Shown here: positions 9,101 to 16,381 of the stretch, in pieces
Layout: each line of letters begins with the position of its first letter
Numbering within the stretch: the first letter of the stretch is position 1
From: Agitococcus lubricus
GTDB taxonomy: Bacteria; Pseudomonadota; Gammaproteobacteria; Pseudomonadales; Moraxellaceae
DNA length: 64,000 bases
Assembly: GCF_003051055.1 (NCBI RefSeq)
Contig: NZ_QAON01000015.1
Location: forward strand, 35,163 to 99,162
Reading direction: 5' to 3'
Made by a program: the position numbers and the translations under genes
The notes under the pieces: model-generated
What the model was told of the DNA's origin: nothing
What the model saw: only the letters and a program-made list of their open reading frames with translations
Databases searched by the model: none

Positions 9101-11000
9101 GTATATTTAATGCTGGCATAGAGACTAAGGTTTTTTCCATATCTAAGACATGGTCAACATCAGGATTGCGCTGGTCAATTTTTTCTAAATCCATCGGTTC
9201 ATCCAGTGGTACCGCGGGCATATTCAAGAGCGTCTTCTCTAAAGTGGACTCTGGTAATGTGCCAAAATCAATTTCAGGTAACTCTTTTTCCGCAGGTGTT
9301 TTGGCTTCTGCTCTACGTGCAACAGGCTCTGGCGGAGGGACTAATACCAAACCATAACCTAACTTTTCTAAGGATTGGGCAGCCAAATCGAGCAGATTAT
9401 TATTTTGATGATGATTAGCAACACGCTCTAAATAGTACTCTACCGACGAAATAACATCTGCGAGCGTATCCATCTCTGACCAACTGGGGCGGTAATCATC
9501 ACTCAGCAAATGGTGTTGTATAAACTCCGATAATCGCGCCAATATTTGTGCAGGACGCGCCAAATCTAACATGGTCAGGCCACCACGTACTGTACTTAAT
9601 AAATTGGGTAATTCTTGTAAGTACTGTGGACTCCATTGCGAGCTGATATATTCAACGATACATTCTTTCGCTTTTTCTAAGGCGGTGCGTGACTCTCTTA
9701 ACACAGCACCTTGCGCGGCTGATAACTGGTCAATCATGGCGTTACCGCCAAAGTCACTATCACCAATAGCAAAGACTTGCTCTTCTGTCAGTTGCTGCAG
9801 ACTTGACTCGACTTCAATCAAAGCACTCGCCACAACTAATAATGCCCCTTCAGGCAATACACCAAAGTTTAATGCTTTATTTAATGTGCGTACTTGCTCA
9901 GAAATACTGCGTTGCAAATGTGCTAAGCCCAACACTTGTAAGGTGCTAGATACTTGACGCAAGACAGGTAATAAAGGCTCTAAGGCTCTAATATTAGGAT
10001 GGTCAGAATAGGTCAAATCATCAATTGTCTCTTTAACGCCTGCTAACTCATCAGAAACACTTTTGATCACGGACTGCATTGCATGGCGGTCAGGTGCGGC
10101 TAGTTTTTCTTTTTCAGCCTCAACGACATCTAGAGTTGGCAAGGCCTCATCTAAACGGTACAAGGCGCGCATGGCCACAATACGATAACTTTCGCCACGA
10201 CTTTTAGCGAGATAGTACAAAATGTTTTTTAATAAATCTAAGGTCGGGGTGTGCTGAGGATAAACTGCGAACTTACGCAACTCCTGCTCTACTTCTCCCA
10301 ATAATGTCTTAATTGCTGGCGTTAAGGGGATGTGATTATGCATTAAGCCTTCGACTAAGGCTGAAGCAACTTGCCACAAGGCTTGTAAGGCTTTTGCCCC
10401 CATAAATAAGCTAAGTTTTTCAAAAATAACGAGAAGCTGCTCGTATTGTTGTTGTAATTGCTGCTGACGAATAATGCCCAATAAACTTAACTGATAACCA
10501 TGACGCAGCTTTTTGAGTGCCGCTGGGTTAGCTGCTACACCTGACTGCCCTAATACAGAAAATACTCGACTAAAATCAGGCTTAAATAAAGCTAACTCCG
10601 ACAACGGGGTTTCATCGTGCGCAATACGTAATGCATTGATAGTTGGCAACAATACAAACGGCGTGTCACGTTTAGCTATTTGTAAACGCTCTAAATAGGC
10701 AGGCAACTGTAACATCGCTTCAATTAAAGCATGATGTGCTTGTTGTGTATCTGAAACTTTATTATTTACCAGTGATAAACATAACTTTTCCATTTCTTCC
10801 GCAAGCAAAGCTGCACCAAAGAACTCGACCATTTGCAAGGTGCCGCATACTTGATGCAAATAAGCCAAACAAAAGCGTAATTTAGCCACATCACTTGGAT
10901 TTGTGATATAGGCTTCTAGGGCTTGTTGTGCCTGCTTTAAGGTCTCTTGGATTTCACTTTTAACCCAATCCAAAGCGAGAAAATTATGGTTATCACTCAT
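3198..11000 (-). CDS. chpA: multi-Hpt hybrid chemotaxis histidine kinase ChpA
   Basis: A 2600-residue CheA-type kinase controlling type IV pilus motility, somewhat longer than the Pseudomonas protein (about 2470). Five canonical Hpt domains carry the phospho-acceptor His in HTLKG or HTLRG motifs at residues 865, 1153, 1369, 1658 and 1846. Upstream are degenerate Hpt-like units (HQVCGTLQM near residue 50; LRQVSSTLQVL near 350; STVRGGLTML near 470, with Thr in place of His). Then follow a dimerisation helix, the HATPase domain (HMLRNAVDHGLE near 2187, DDGKGV, GRGVGMDVV), a CheW-like regulatory domain, and a C-terminal receiver with phospho-acceptor Asp2527. The Hpt units at 865 and 1153 are near-duplicates. 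A long acidic linker (about 560-830) contains a repeated NMPA motif. The start has a purine-rich GAGGGGGGG stretch upstream. A 251-nt gap separates it from pilK. Confidence 0.96.
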   Translation of the reverse strand: MSDNHNFLALDWVKSEIQETLKQAQQALEAYITNPSDVAKLRFCLAYLHQVCGTLQMVEFFGAALLAEEMEKLCLSLVNNKVSDTQQAHHALIEAMLQLPAYLERLQIAKRDTPFVLLPTINALRIAHDETPLSELALFKPDFSRVFSVLGQSGVAANPAALKKLRHGYQLSLLGIIRQQQLQQQYEQLLVIFEKLSLFMGAKALQALWQVASALVEGLMHNHIPLTPAIKTLLGEVEQELRKFAVYPQHTPTLDLLKNILYYLAKSRGESYRIVAMRALYRLDEALPTLDVVEAEKEKLAAPDRHAMQSVIKSVSDELAGVKETIDDLTYSDHPNIRALEPLLPVLRQVSSTLQVLGLAHLQRSISEQVRTLNKALNFGVLPEGALLVVASALIEVESSLQQLTEEQVFAIGDSDFGGNAMIDQLSAAQGAVLRESRTALEKAKECIVEYISSQWSPQYLQELPNLLSTVRGGLTMLDLARPAQILARLSEFIQHHLLSDDYRPSWSEMDTLADVISSVEYYLERVANHHQNNNLLDLAAQSLEKLGYGLVLVPPPEPVARRAEAKTPAEKELPEIDFGTLPESTLEKTLLNMPAVPLDEPMDLEKIDQRNPDVDHVLDMEKTLVSMPALNIPLASDDLAELTQQLEDSDSRTQINMPAIKELEPTKSATEPDENLFSSTLTFDAEAILGDMSFSPKSKHVEPASSEPVAPQPVRFDDTESMYSDSEDLAPTLVNMQIPAALLNMTVTDNPQSAPPVAVDVPSEPVIEAEQTLEMTVTMTQEPELVTPSTPAISQMPVSKAAPVLRFEISAVVPEDDFSEDDEIREIFIEEAEEVLETIHTYLPKWAANYENKSALTEVRRGFHTLKGSGRMVGAKVTAELAWSIENMLNRVIDKTATTTPAMMTLIQNVVSVVPDLIANFQQKETPSIATPALMTAAEMFAKAQTVSMEDVEWALAVARHQVSLEPIEDHISSEEPEVTSAEAFAETVVIQPAASVTMPADTTADELTFENMTIPDLPALALSDVKDLTEEAELSEAVYIETDLMDEDFAVPMDLGEEAALTPSPALFAQNDKPETTISTNVEPVKLAAPILDVPQHIAMPEDDFSQDDEIREIFIEEVEEVLETINTYFPKWAANFDNNAALTEFRRGFHTLKGSGRMVGAKVEGELAWGIENMLNRVIDKTTKPSAEMVRLITEVINVIPELISNFQNKETPRLNTSPLMSIADHFARAQVVSIAQIEAAVACANGQTGVAQQTEAAIEPLVPDVESANESVEIDLEAVAESSEQAEDNEDEDLSDAFEELAASLADMPTATIATENEHLQDPVLIDIFTTEANSYLDEIANYLAHLPAQYNAMPVTDQILRALHTLRGSAGMAGVKTVAEIAAPMEHLFKDLRTQGRGLQAKHMELLSETHRLIKQSINDVSQGGAGTVAERHSLISRIEQVAHASVSDDAITAPITTNTAGLVASFIDLGIELLLDAPWELSGWLQSPEHDDIIQSLLRELELLAPAAKQSAVSPLSELADQLICVYRFVAEDTTKALANEQLLEDLSSAHDEIINIFDTLAACQTVQANPKLMARLREWGGAPVQLATTTDTFAAYVPAEAEIDDGADAELLAIFLEEAEEVLTAADDELTNWRNNLEDKQPLRVLQRHLHTLKGGARMAVVTSLGDLGHELEFLYEDLVNNRYQATQVLLDLLQRCHDRLAQMIEDLQREGRCKYAKDLVTVIDLYRHTPKDTVILDFFSLAAGGSTKAAMPTSTQPSAALPESQATSVQNLEAATISTMPSVASPVEVLAEDLDPELLAIFLEEAQEIVDETNASLQAWVQEPANIAPVQILQRGLHTLKGGARMSGVNSLGDLAHEMENIYEGVCQLRYQGGTEVFALLQRCHDRIADAVDKLQKEGKSLAVTDLVEQLKRYLASPQSYVDSQPTIVPAIKMPVPTVETKSSVSEVPVAEEAPKLPVLSSGVMPSMTGNFRQATNVQQAAQEMIRVSSELMEKLINLAGETSIVRSRVEMGVHSFGQTVEEMGATVQRLVDQLRRMEGELEVQILAKHTQEGGKYEDFDPLEMDQYSSLNQLSKSLSESASDLFDIKATLIEKARDTETLLLQQSRLNTELQEGLMSSRMVPFSRLVPRLQRIVRQTSGELRKPAELYVINAEGEMDRTLLERIVAPLEHMLRNAVDHGLENPAERAAAGKEAMGRVTLSIGREGGEIVLTLADDGKGVNIDAVRKKAIERGLLDENSTISERELLQFIFHAGFSTAQKVTQISGRGVGMDVVQSEIKQLGGTVVIQSEQGKGTTFVMRLPFTVAVSRALMVRIGEDVYAIPLSQIEGIVRASPYELETYYAPNAPAFEYANIGYKLHYLGEFVHGIRVPSLFGQTLPLPILLVRGADQRVAIQVDQLIGSREIVVKSVGAQLASVAGISGATILGDGSVVIILDTIAMLRAAALQKPRQKQVVEETTPAVQERSTRTVMVVDDSVTVRKVTSRLLERHGYDVVLAKDGLDAITKLEEIRPDIMLLDIEMPRMDGFEVASLVRHNPNLLGLPIIMITSRTGEKHRERAFQIGVNAYMGKPFQEQQLLETIAELLATVSER

Positions 11001-11251
11001 CTTTTTACCCCCCCTCTGGGGACTTGATGCGGTTATTGAATATAAATCATGCGCAATACGCGTTTAAAAATTTATATCCTATTTATCATCTTAGGGTTCA
11101 TATAATTTATCAAAGAGGCTAGCGTCTAGAGTCTATCACTCGACGACAACCTCGTCCAAGGACGGTCAGGTTAGTAACCATTCTTAGCATAGATGACTTA
11201 GGGTAGTTGTCTGAGCAACGTATTCTAAGTTCGTCTTTATGTACCGTCCTT
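11001..11251. other. 251-bp gap between pilK and chpA
   Basis: No plausible open reading frame on either strand. The minus strand has an AT-rich stretch around 11040-11080 that could hold a promoter giving chpA its own transcription, but no strong -35/-10 pair stands out. In an otherwise tightly packed operon the gap is notable. Confidence 0.4.
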
Positions 11252-12115
11252 CTAAACAATACGACGGTAGGCTAAGGTGTCCGCATATTCAACTCTTTCT
11301 AGGGAAGGATGCTGCCAATCCATAATTTCTCCCACACCTAGCACGAGTATGCCTCCGATTCGTAAACGCATTGCCAGTTGTGTAACAACATCCCGTTTAC
11401 GAAAACGCCGAAAATAAATGAGTACATTTTGACAAAATATCACATCCATATCGGCAAATGGAGCTTTATCTAATTCCATCAAATTTAATTGCGCAAATGC
11501 AATTCTATTTTTTATGTCACTGTTAACTTGCCAGTCTCGTTTATTACCTAATTGCGTGAAATATTTGAACTTCAGCGCATCAGGCATGCCTTGTAGTTTA
11601 CGTTCGATATAAATCCCTTGTTTTGCTTTAGTTAACGTCGGGAAACTAATATCGGTCGCTGTGATACCATAAAAAATATCTTGACGCTGATGATTAGTTA
11701 TCATTTCCTCGACTAAAAAAGCCAAGGAGTATGGTTCTTCTCCTGTAGAACAACCTGCACTCCATAAATTCAGTGAATAGCATGACTTATCAGCCAAGCG
11801 CTGCTTTATATACTGTTCCACTAAAGCGTAAGAGCTGGCATGTCGAAAAAAAGAGGTTTCTTGTACAGCTAATCTATCAACTAAAACAACCCACTCCCTT
11901 TCACCGCTAATGCCAGACATGACGAGCTCATAATAGACATCATAATCGTCTATTCCAATTTCTCGCATACGTGTAGATAGGGAAATTTCTAAGAAAGGTC
12001 TGCGTGTTTGAGTGAAGGTAATCCCTGTACGCGCTTCAATTTGTGCTTGCCACAGTGAAAACTGCTCATCTGTGATAGGAGTAACTGGCCTGATTCCCCA
12101 ATCCTGTAGTGCCAC
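11252..12115 (-). CDS. pilK: CheR-type chemoreceptor methyltransferase PilK
   Basis: An S-adenosylmethionine-dependent methyltransferase that methylates glutamates on the pilus chemoreceptor, opposing ChpB. The CheR fold shows in the N-terminal helical domain (ARTGITFTQTRR), the SAM-binding motif LWSAGCSTGEEPYSLAF, and the conserved FCQNVLIYFRR near residue 230. I place the start at a GTG (12113-12115) because it follows AGGAGAG at good spacing and gives 287 residues, close to the family length; an upstream TTG in frame would add nine residues without a comparable ribosome-binding site. It lies 33 nt downstream of pilJ and precedes chpA, as in Pseudomonas. Confidence 0.9.
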   Translation of the reverse strand: MALQDWGIRPVTPITDEQFSLWQAQIEARTGITFTQTRRPFLEISLSTRMREIGIDDYDVYYELVMSGISGEREWVVLVDRLAVQETSFFRHASSYALVEQYIKQRLADKSCYSLNLWSAGCSTGEEPYSLAFLVEEMITNHQRQDIFYGITATDISFPTLTKAKQGIYIERKLQGMPDALKFKYFTQLGNKRDWQVNSDIKNRIAFAQLNLMELDKAPFADMDVIFCQNVLIYFRRFRKRDVVTQLAMRLRIGGILVLGVGEIMDWQHPSLERVEYADTLAYRRIV

Positions 12116-12148
12116 GCCAGCTCTCCTATCACAGACAATCAATTCCCG

Positions 12149-14269
12149 TTAGGCATACTCTGGTAATTTGAAGCCAGATACAGATAACCGTAACTCGGCG
12201 GCCATTTCTGCTAAGTTACCAATCGAGCGTGCGGTTGCAATGGTACCTGCGGTTGTTTGTGTCGTAATCTCTTGAATAACATTCATCGTGTTAGAGATAT
12301 GACCCGCAGAGGCTGCTTGCTGACGCGCAGCGTTAGAAATGTTTTGAATCAAGTCCGCTAAGTTACGCGAAACGCTTTGAATTTCTTCCAGTGCCACACC
12401 CGCGTCTTGTGCTAATCGAGCACCACGCACAACTTCAGATGTGGTTTGCTCCATGGAAATAACCGCTTCGTTGGTATCGGATTGAATGGTTTTAACCAAT
12501 TGTTCAATCTGCTTAGTCGCTGATGCAGAACGTTCCGCAAGACGTTGTACTTCGTCGGCAACCACCGCGAAGCCACGACCTGCTTCCCCCGCCATCGACG
12601 CTTGAATGGCCGCATTCAACGCGAGAATGTTAGTTTGGTCAGCAATATCGTTAATCAGAGAAACGATGTCACCAATTTCTTGTGATGATTCACCCAAACG
12701 TTTAATACGTTTAGAGGTTTCTTGAATTTGTTCACGAATCGTATCCATACCTTCGATAGAACGTTGTACCACATCCGCCCCTTTATGGGCGATGGCTACA
12801 GATCTGTCCGCAACGACTGCAGATTCGGCTGCGTTTGCAGATACTTGGTCAATCGAAACCGCCATTTCATTCACCGCGGCAGACGCACCCGCAATTTCTT
12901 GAGCTTGATGCTCGGAGGCTTCGGCTAAGTGCATCGCAGTAGATTGTGTTTCTTGCGCAGCAGCGGATACCTGTACGGCAGTTTGGTTAATGGTGGATAC
13001 CAATTGGCGTAACTGGTCAATAGAATAGTTAATAGAGTCCGCAATCGCACCCGTAAAGTCTTCGGATACCGTTGCTTGTACGGTTAAGTCACCATCAGCC
13101 AAGTCGCCTAATTCATCTAACAAACGTAAAATCGCAGATTGGTTACGTTGGTTTTCTAATTCCACCGTTTCTGCGCGCTGACGGTCTGCTTCTGCTTCTG
13201 CTTGCGCACGTTCACGGTCTTGACGGGCACGAACACGAATAAAGCCGAATAAGGAAATTAACGTAGCAGCCAACGATAATACACCAATTGCGGTGGCTAG
13301 TACGGCGTTTGCTTCTTCGTCAACGACTTGTGTCAATTTAGTCAAGGTAGATAATAATTCTGGCGAATCACGGAAAATAGCTGAGGAGGCCTCACGTACT
13401 TGGAACAATTCTGGCGAAGATTGCAAAATTTCGTTAGCCCCTTGTTGTACTGAGCTTTCAAACAACTTGCTAATTGCAACCAATGAACTTCTTGCTTGCT
13501 GATCTTGTACTGCGGCTAAACCTTGCTCAGGATCACCTTTTAATAACCCATTCAATACTTGACCAAAGGTCTCGGAGTCACGACCAAAGTCATCGGCTGC
13601 CATCACTGCATTTTCATCACCATTTAGCACGCTACTCACGGAGCGTAAAATACGTTCTGCTAATACCGATTGTTGTTTGGCGAGTACGACTTGTGAAGAA
13701 GAGACGCCCGAACCCACCATAGCATCAACGATGGCATCATTTTCTGCTTGTAATTCAGGCACAGCATCGGCGATACCTGCGACTAAATCATGTAAGTTAC
13801 TAACCGTTTTTTCGCCAGCACTCACCGCCTGAATATTTTTAGAAACGCGATCCCATACAGCTTGTACCGCTTTAGTATCCGCATAAGACTCATCGTGTAA
13901 AGACTTTAATGCCGTCCAGCGACGCTCAAATTCTTGCGCTGCTTTATTGAGTGATTCGAAGGCTTGTTGGTTGCCCGATGCCGCTTCTGTCGCGTTTTTA
14001 GCAATATCTTGGGACAACACACGCAATTCAGAAGCATGTTGAATCATCTGACGACCTGTCGAGCTCTTTTTAGCCACAACCACAAAGGAGCCAGCAGTTA
14101 ATAAAATGAAGATAATAAACGCTAATAAGAAGCGGGTCGCATCTGGCGTATCTGCAAGTGACTTCCAGAAATTACGACTAAAGATTGCCTTAAACGTATT
14201 TTTAGACAACAGGCTCTTAAAGTTAATCCCTACAAGAGATTTGCGCAAATTTTGCACTGGTGATTTCAT
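12149..14269 (-). CDS. pilJ: type IV pilus chemoreceptor (methyl-accepting protein) PilJ
   Basis: A 706-residue inner-membrane chemoreceptor feeding the ChpA kinase. A first membrane helix ([20 protein letters not shown]) lies at about residues 48-70, followed by a ~290-residue periplasmic helical region and a second membrane segment ([20 protein letters not shown]). The HAMP-like and cytoplasmic signalling regions carry the PilJ-type hairpin tip [16 protein letters not shown] followed by [13 protein letters not shown]. The ATG at 14269 is chosen over an in-frame ATG 120 nt upstream because it has a GGGGAG ribosome-binding site and avoids overlapping pilI. It is the only receptor gene in the cluster. 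Confidence 0.95.
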   Translation of the reverse strand: MKSPVQNLRKSLVGINFKSLLSKNTFKAIFSRNFWKSLADTPDATRFLLAFIIFILLTAGSFVVVAKKSSTGRQMIQHASELRVLSQDIAKNATEAASGNQQAFESLNKAAQEFERRWTALKSLHDESYADTKAVQAVWDRVSKNIQAVSAGEKTVSNLHDLVAGIADAVPELQAENDAIVDAMVGSGVSSSQVVLAKQQSVLAERILRSVSSVLNGDENAVMAADDFGRDSETFGQVLNGLLKGDPEQGLAAVQDQQARSSLVAISKLFESSVQQGANEILQSSPELFQVREASSAIFRDSPELLSTLTKLTQVVDEEANAVLATAIGVLSLAATLISLFGFIRVRARQDRERAQAEAEADRQRAETVELENQRNQSAILRLLDELGDLADGDLTVQATVSEDFTGAIADSINYSIDQLRQLVSTINQTAVQVSAAAQETQSTAMHLAEASEHQAQEIAGASAAVNEMAVSIDQVSANAAESAVVADRSVAIAHKGADVVQRSIEGMDTIREQIQETSKRIKRLGESSQEIGDIVSLINDIADQTNILALNAAIQASMAGEAGRGFAVVADEVQRLAERSASATKQIEQLVKTIQSDTNEAVISMEQTTSEVVRGARLAQDAGVALEEIQSVSRNLADLIQNISNAARQQAASAGHISNTMNVIQEITTQTTAGTIATARSIGNLAEMAAELRLSVSGFKLPEYA

Positions 14270-14322
14270 AGTGGACAGATCTCCCCTAAACCTGTTTTTA
14301 TTCTCTTTAAATCGCACTTCGT

Positions 14323-14853
14323 CTAAGCTACAGCAGCCTTTATAAAGCGCGGATCTTCTATTAAACGGCTTAATAACAGCACATACCAAGTACGGCCATC
14401 ACGCACAAAAGCCCCTTGCACAAACGGGGCTGCTTCAACAAATGGCGCCTTAATGTCAAGCGTATAATCAACAGCGGTAAAATGCTGCATCCCTAATACT
14501 TCATCGACAACTAGGCCTGTAAACATATCTTGATGATCGACAACTACAATCCGACGTTTTTGTTCATTCAGACTGGTTTTACGCCCCATAAACATCAACA
14601 TATCAGAAATGGGTAACAACCGACCACGAACATTTGCCAAGCCCCTCATCCACGACTCTACACCAGGAATCATGGTATAACGCGGCACTTTAAGAACTTC
14701 AGCAACTTCGCCTATGGGTGCTAAAAAATACTCTCCAGCCAGCATGAAGCCTACACCTGTCCAAGCATCAGCTCCCTGCCCCAGCAAACCCATTCCACGT
14801 TTTTTAGAACGTTCGGCTATCTCGAGTAGTTTGATAAAGCCTTTGGCTGCCAT
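14323..14853 (-). CDS. pilI: CheW-like adaptor PilI
   Basis: A 176-residue CheW-domain protein that couples PilJ to ChpA. The CheW fold is visible from residue ~30: [19 protein letters not shown], then the conserved [20 protein letters not shown] segment, followed by [22 protein letters not shown]. These match PilI of Pseudomonas closely in spacing and wording. It sits 15 nt after pilH and 53 nt before pilJ, in the same transcription unit. Confidence 0.94.
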   Translation of the reverse strand: MAAKGFIKLLEIAERSKKRGMGLLGQGADAWTGVGFMLAGEYFLAPIGEVAEVLKVPRYTMIPGVESWMRGLANVRGRLLPISDMLMFMGRKTSLNEQKRRIVVVDHQDMFTGLVVDEVLGMQHFTAVDYTLDIKAPFVEAAPFVQGAFVRDGRTWYVLLLSRLIEDPRFIKAAVA

Positions 14854-14868
14854 GCTGTCTACCTATTA

Positions 14869-15237
14869 TTATTTATTGGGTATTAAATTTTGGATGACCG
14901 CCATCAATAATGTCTCATCCACAGGTTTGGTTAAATAATCACGTGCACCTTGACGCTTACCCCAAACACGGTCTGTTTCCTGATCTTTAGTCGTCACAAT
15001 GACAACAGGGATATGTGCTGTATCCGTACCTTTAGTAATTTGACGTGTTGCCTGAAACCCATTAATACCAGGCATAACCACGTCCATTAATACCAAATCA
15101 GGCAATTCTGCACGAGCGACAGCCACTCCGTCGGCACCATTAGTTGCTTCTAAAGCCACATGACCATGACGTTCTAAAATTTCCTTAAAACGATAGGTCT
15201 CTGTAGGCGAGTCGTCTACAATCAATATTCGAGCCAT
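14869..15237 (-). CDS. pilH: single-domain response regulator PilH
   Basis: A 122-residue CheY-like receiver. The acidic pair is in ILIVDDSPTE, the phospho-acceptor Asp in LVLMDVVMPGINGFQ (about residue 52), the Thr/Lys switch residues in VVIVTTKDQET and in DYLTKPVDE. The insertion VWGKRQGARDYL near residue 92 is typical of PilH. In Pseudomonas PilH works with PilG to set pilus retraction. It is the second gene of the cluster, 30 nt after pilG. Confidence 0.95.
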   Translation of the reverse strand: MARILIVDDSPTETYRFKEILERHGHVALEATNGADGVAVARAELPDLVLMDVVMPGINGFQATRQITKGTDTAHIPVVIVTTKDQETDRVWGKRQGARDYLTKPVDETLLMAVIQNLIPNK

Positions 15238-15267
15238 ACTGTCCTCGTTATCATCACTATTGACAGA

Positions 15268-15651
15268 TTAGGACTTAACGTACTGACGAATAGCACTAAA
15301 CAATTCTTCTTTACTGAATGGTTTAGTCAAATATTCGTCAGAACCAACGATACGGCCTTTGGCTTTATCAAACAAACCATCTTTACTCGACAACATAATG
15401 ACAGGTGTAGACTTAAAGGCTGAGTTATTTTTAATTAAGGCACAAGTCTGATAGCCGTCTAAGCGTGGCATCATAATGTCAACAAAAATAATGTCAGGGT
15501 TAGAGTCTGCAATTTTAGCGAGTGCATCAAAACCATCTGTTGCTGTGATAACCGTACAACCTGCTTTTTGTAATAAGGTTTCTGCTGTACGACGAATAGT
15601 CTTAGAGTCATCAATAACCATGACTTTTAAGCCATCAAAATTTTCTTCCAT
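15268..15651 (-). CDS. pilG: single-domain response regulator PilG
   Basis: A 127-residue CheY-like receiver, first gene of the Pil-Chp operon. The sequence GLKVMVIDDSKTIRRTAETL gives the acidic pair, IIFVDIMMPRLDGYQT the phospho-acceptor Asp, and VGSDEYLTKPFSKEEL the conserved Lys. In Pseudomonas PilG promotes pilus extension and cAMP signalling. The ATG at 15651 is preferred because AGGAAGG precedes it and the product then matches known PilG starts; an in-frame start 36 nt upstream lacks support. Confidence 0.95.
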   Translation of the reverse strand: MEENFDGLKVMVIDDSKTIRRTAETLLQKAGCTVITATDGFDALAKIADSNPDIIFVDIMMPRLDGYQTCALIKNNSAFKSTPVIMLSSKDGLFDKAKGRIVGSDEYLTKPFSKEELFSAIRQYVKS

Positions 15652-15945
15652 CGGAGTCGCCTTCCTGTTATGTGGCCATAATGCCAATTGTGGAATTCGG
15701 AAAGTTAAACCAGAACCCCCGTTTTATCATTTATGTAGCTTTATTTGTTTTTGGCATCGAGTTTACATGGAGGGTGACTCGTTGTAACACAAGACACCAA
15801 AGTAAAAGCTAGCTCACATAAATCCAAATATTGTCGGGGGGACTTATCTTTCTTTTAACATAGTTTTTGCGCTGAATCCATAGTGTAATGAACTTAGCCC
15901 AAAAACTTCCGCCTAAATAAATTACAAAGGCTTAGCATGATAACT
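15652..15945. other. upstream region of the Pil-Chp operon
   Basis: This 294-bp stretch has no convincing coding sequence. It must contain the promoter for pilG onward (minus strand). AT-rich candidates such as TACATAAATGATAAAA (complement of about 15720-15736) exist, but no unambiguous -35/-10 pair can be assigned by eye. Confidence 0.4.
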
Positions 15946-16098
15946 TCATGCTTTATGCAAAGTTAACGCTTTTAAGAAACTTAAACAATCTTCTTTTGCT
16001 TGAGCTGTGTCATGTTGCACAAATAGGCAGCAATGTGAGGTTTTATTGCTGCTTAATGCACCAAACCCTACATAGTCATCACTTTCTATTATCTTAAT
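15946..16098 (-). CDS. possible small protein or gene remnant, no ATG/GTG/TTG start
   Basis: A 50-codon open frame whose translation looks protein-like, with segments IIESDDYVGFGALSSN, HCCLFVQHDTAQ and DCLSFLKALTLHKA before a TGA. The frame is closed upstream by a TAG two codons before the first candidate start, an ATT at 16096-16098 preceded by GAGGGT. ATT starts are rare, so this could be a gene with an unusual start, a frameshifted remnant, or chance. It lies 13 nt downstream of the glutaredoxin-like gene on the same strand. No family recognised. Confidence 0.3.
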   Translation of the reverse strand: MKIIESDDYVGFGALSSNKTSHCCLFVQHDTAQAKEDCLSFLKALTLHKA

Positions 16099-16111
16099 GA
16101 CCCTCTAGTTT

Positions 16112-16381
16112 TTATCGCTCTACTTCTGACAATGACATGACTTGCGCATTAAAAGCAGCCACGTCTAACAAAGAAAATGGCCATCTTAATTCTTGCCCTG
16201 AGCTATGTTGAAGTACAGGAATAATTAGGCCGTAATTCTCTACTAAGCGCTCACTTAACGCAATATCTATATACTGCCATTTAATCGCTTGTACCCGTTG
16301 TAACTGTCCCAGTATTTGCTCGGCTTCATCACATAAATGACAGCCTTTAGTCCCATACAAGGTGAATAAGGTCGATATCAT
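16112..16381 (-). CDS. glutaredoxin-like family protein
   Basis: An 89-residue thioredoxin-fold protein. The active-site-like motif is in TLYGTKGCHLCDEAEQIL (CHLC, about residue 15), followed by the strand KWQYIDIAL and the cis-Pro region YGLIIPVLQ, and ending in the WPFSLLDV element seen in this short family (PF05768-type). Its role is likely thiol-disulfide exchange, but no partner is known. The ATG at 16381 overlaps the rlmKL stop codon as ATGA, so the two genes are translationally coupled; an ATG 24 nt further upstream is less likely. Confidence 0.8.
   Translation of the reverse strand: MISTLFTLYGTKGCHLCDEAEQILGQLQRVQAIKWQYIDIALSERLVENYGLIIPVLQHSSGQELRWPFSLLDVAAFNAQVMSLSEVER

Noticed and set aside
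8755..9357. 200-codon plus-strand frame antisense to chpA
   Set aside because: Ser/Gly-rich translation typical of the complement of acidic, Pro/Ala-rich coding sequence; no start signals.
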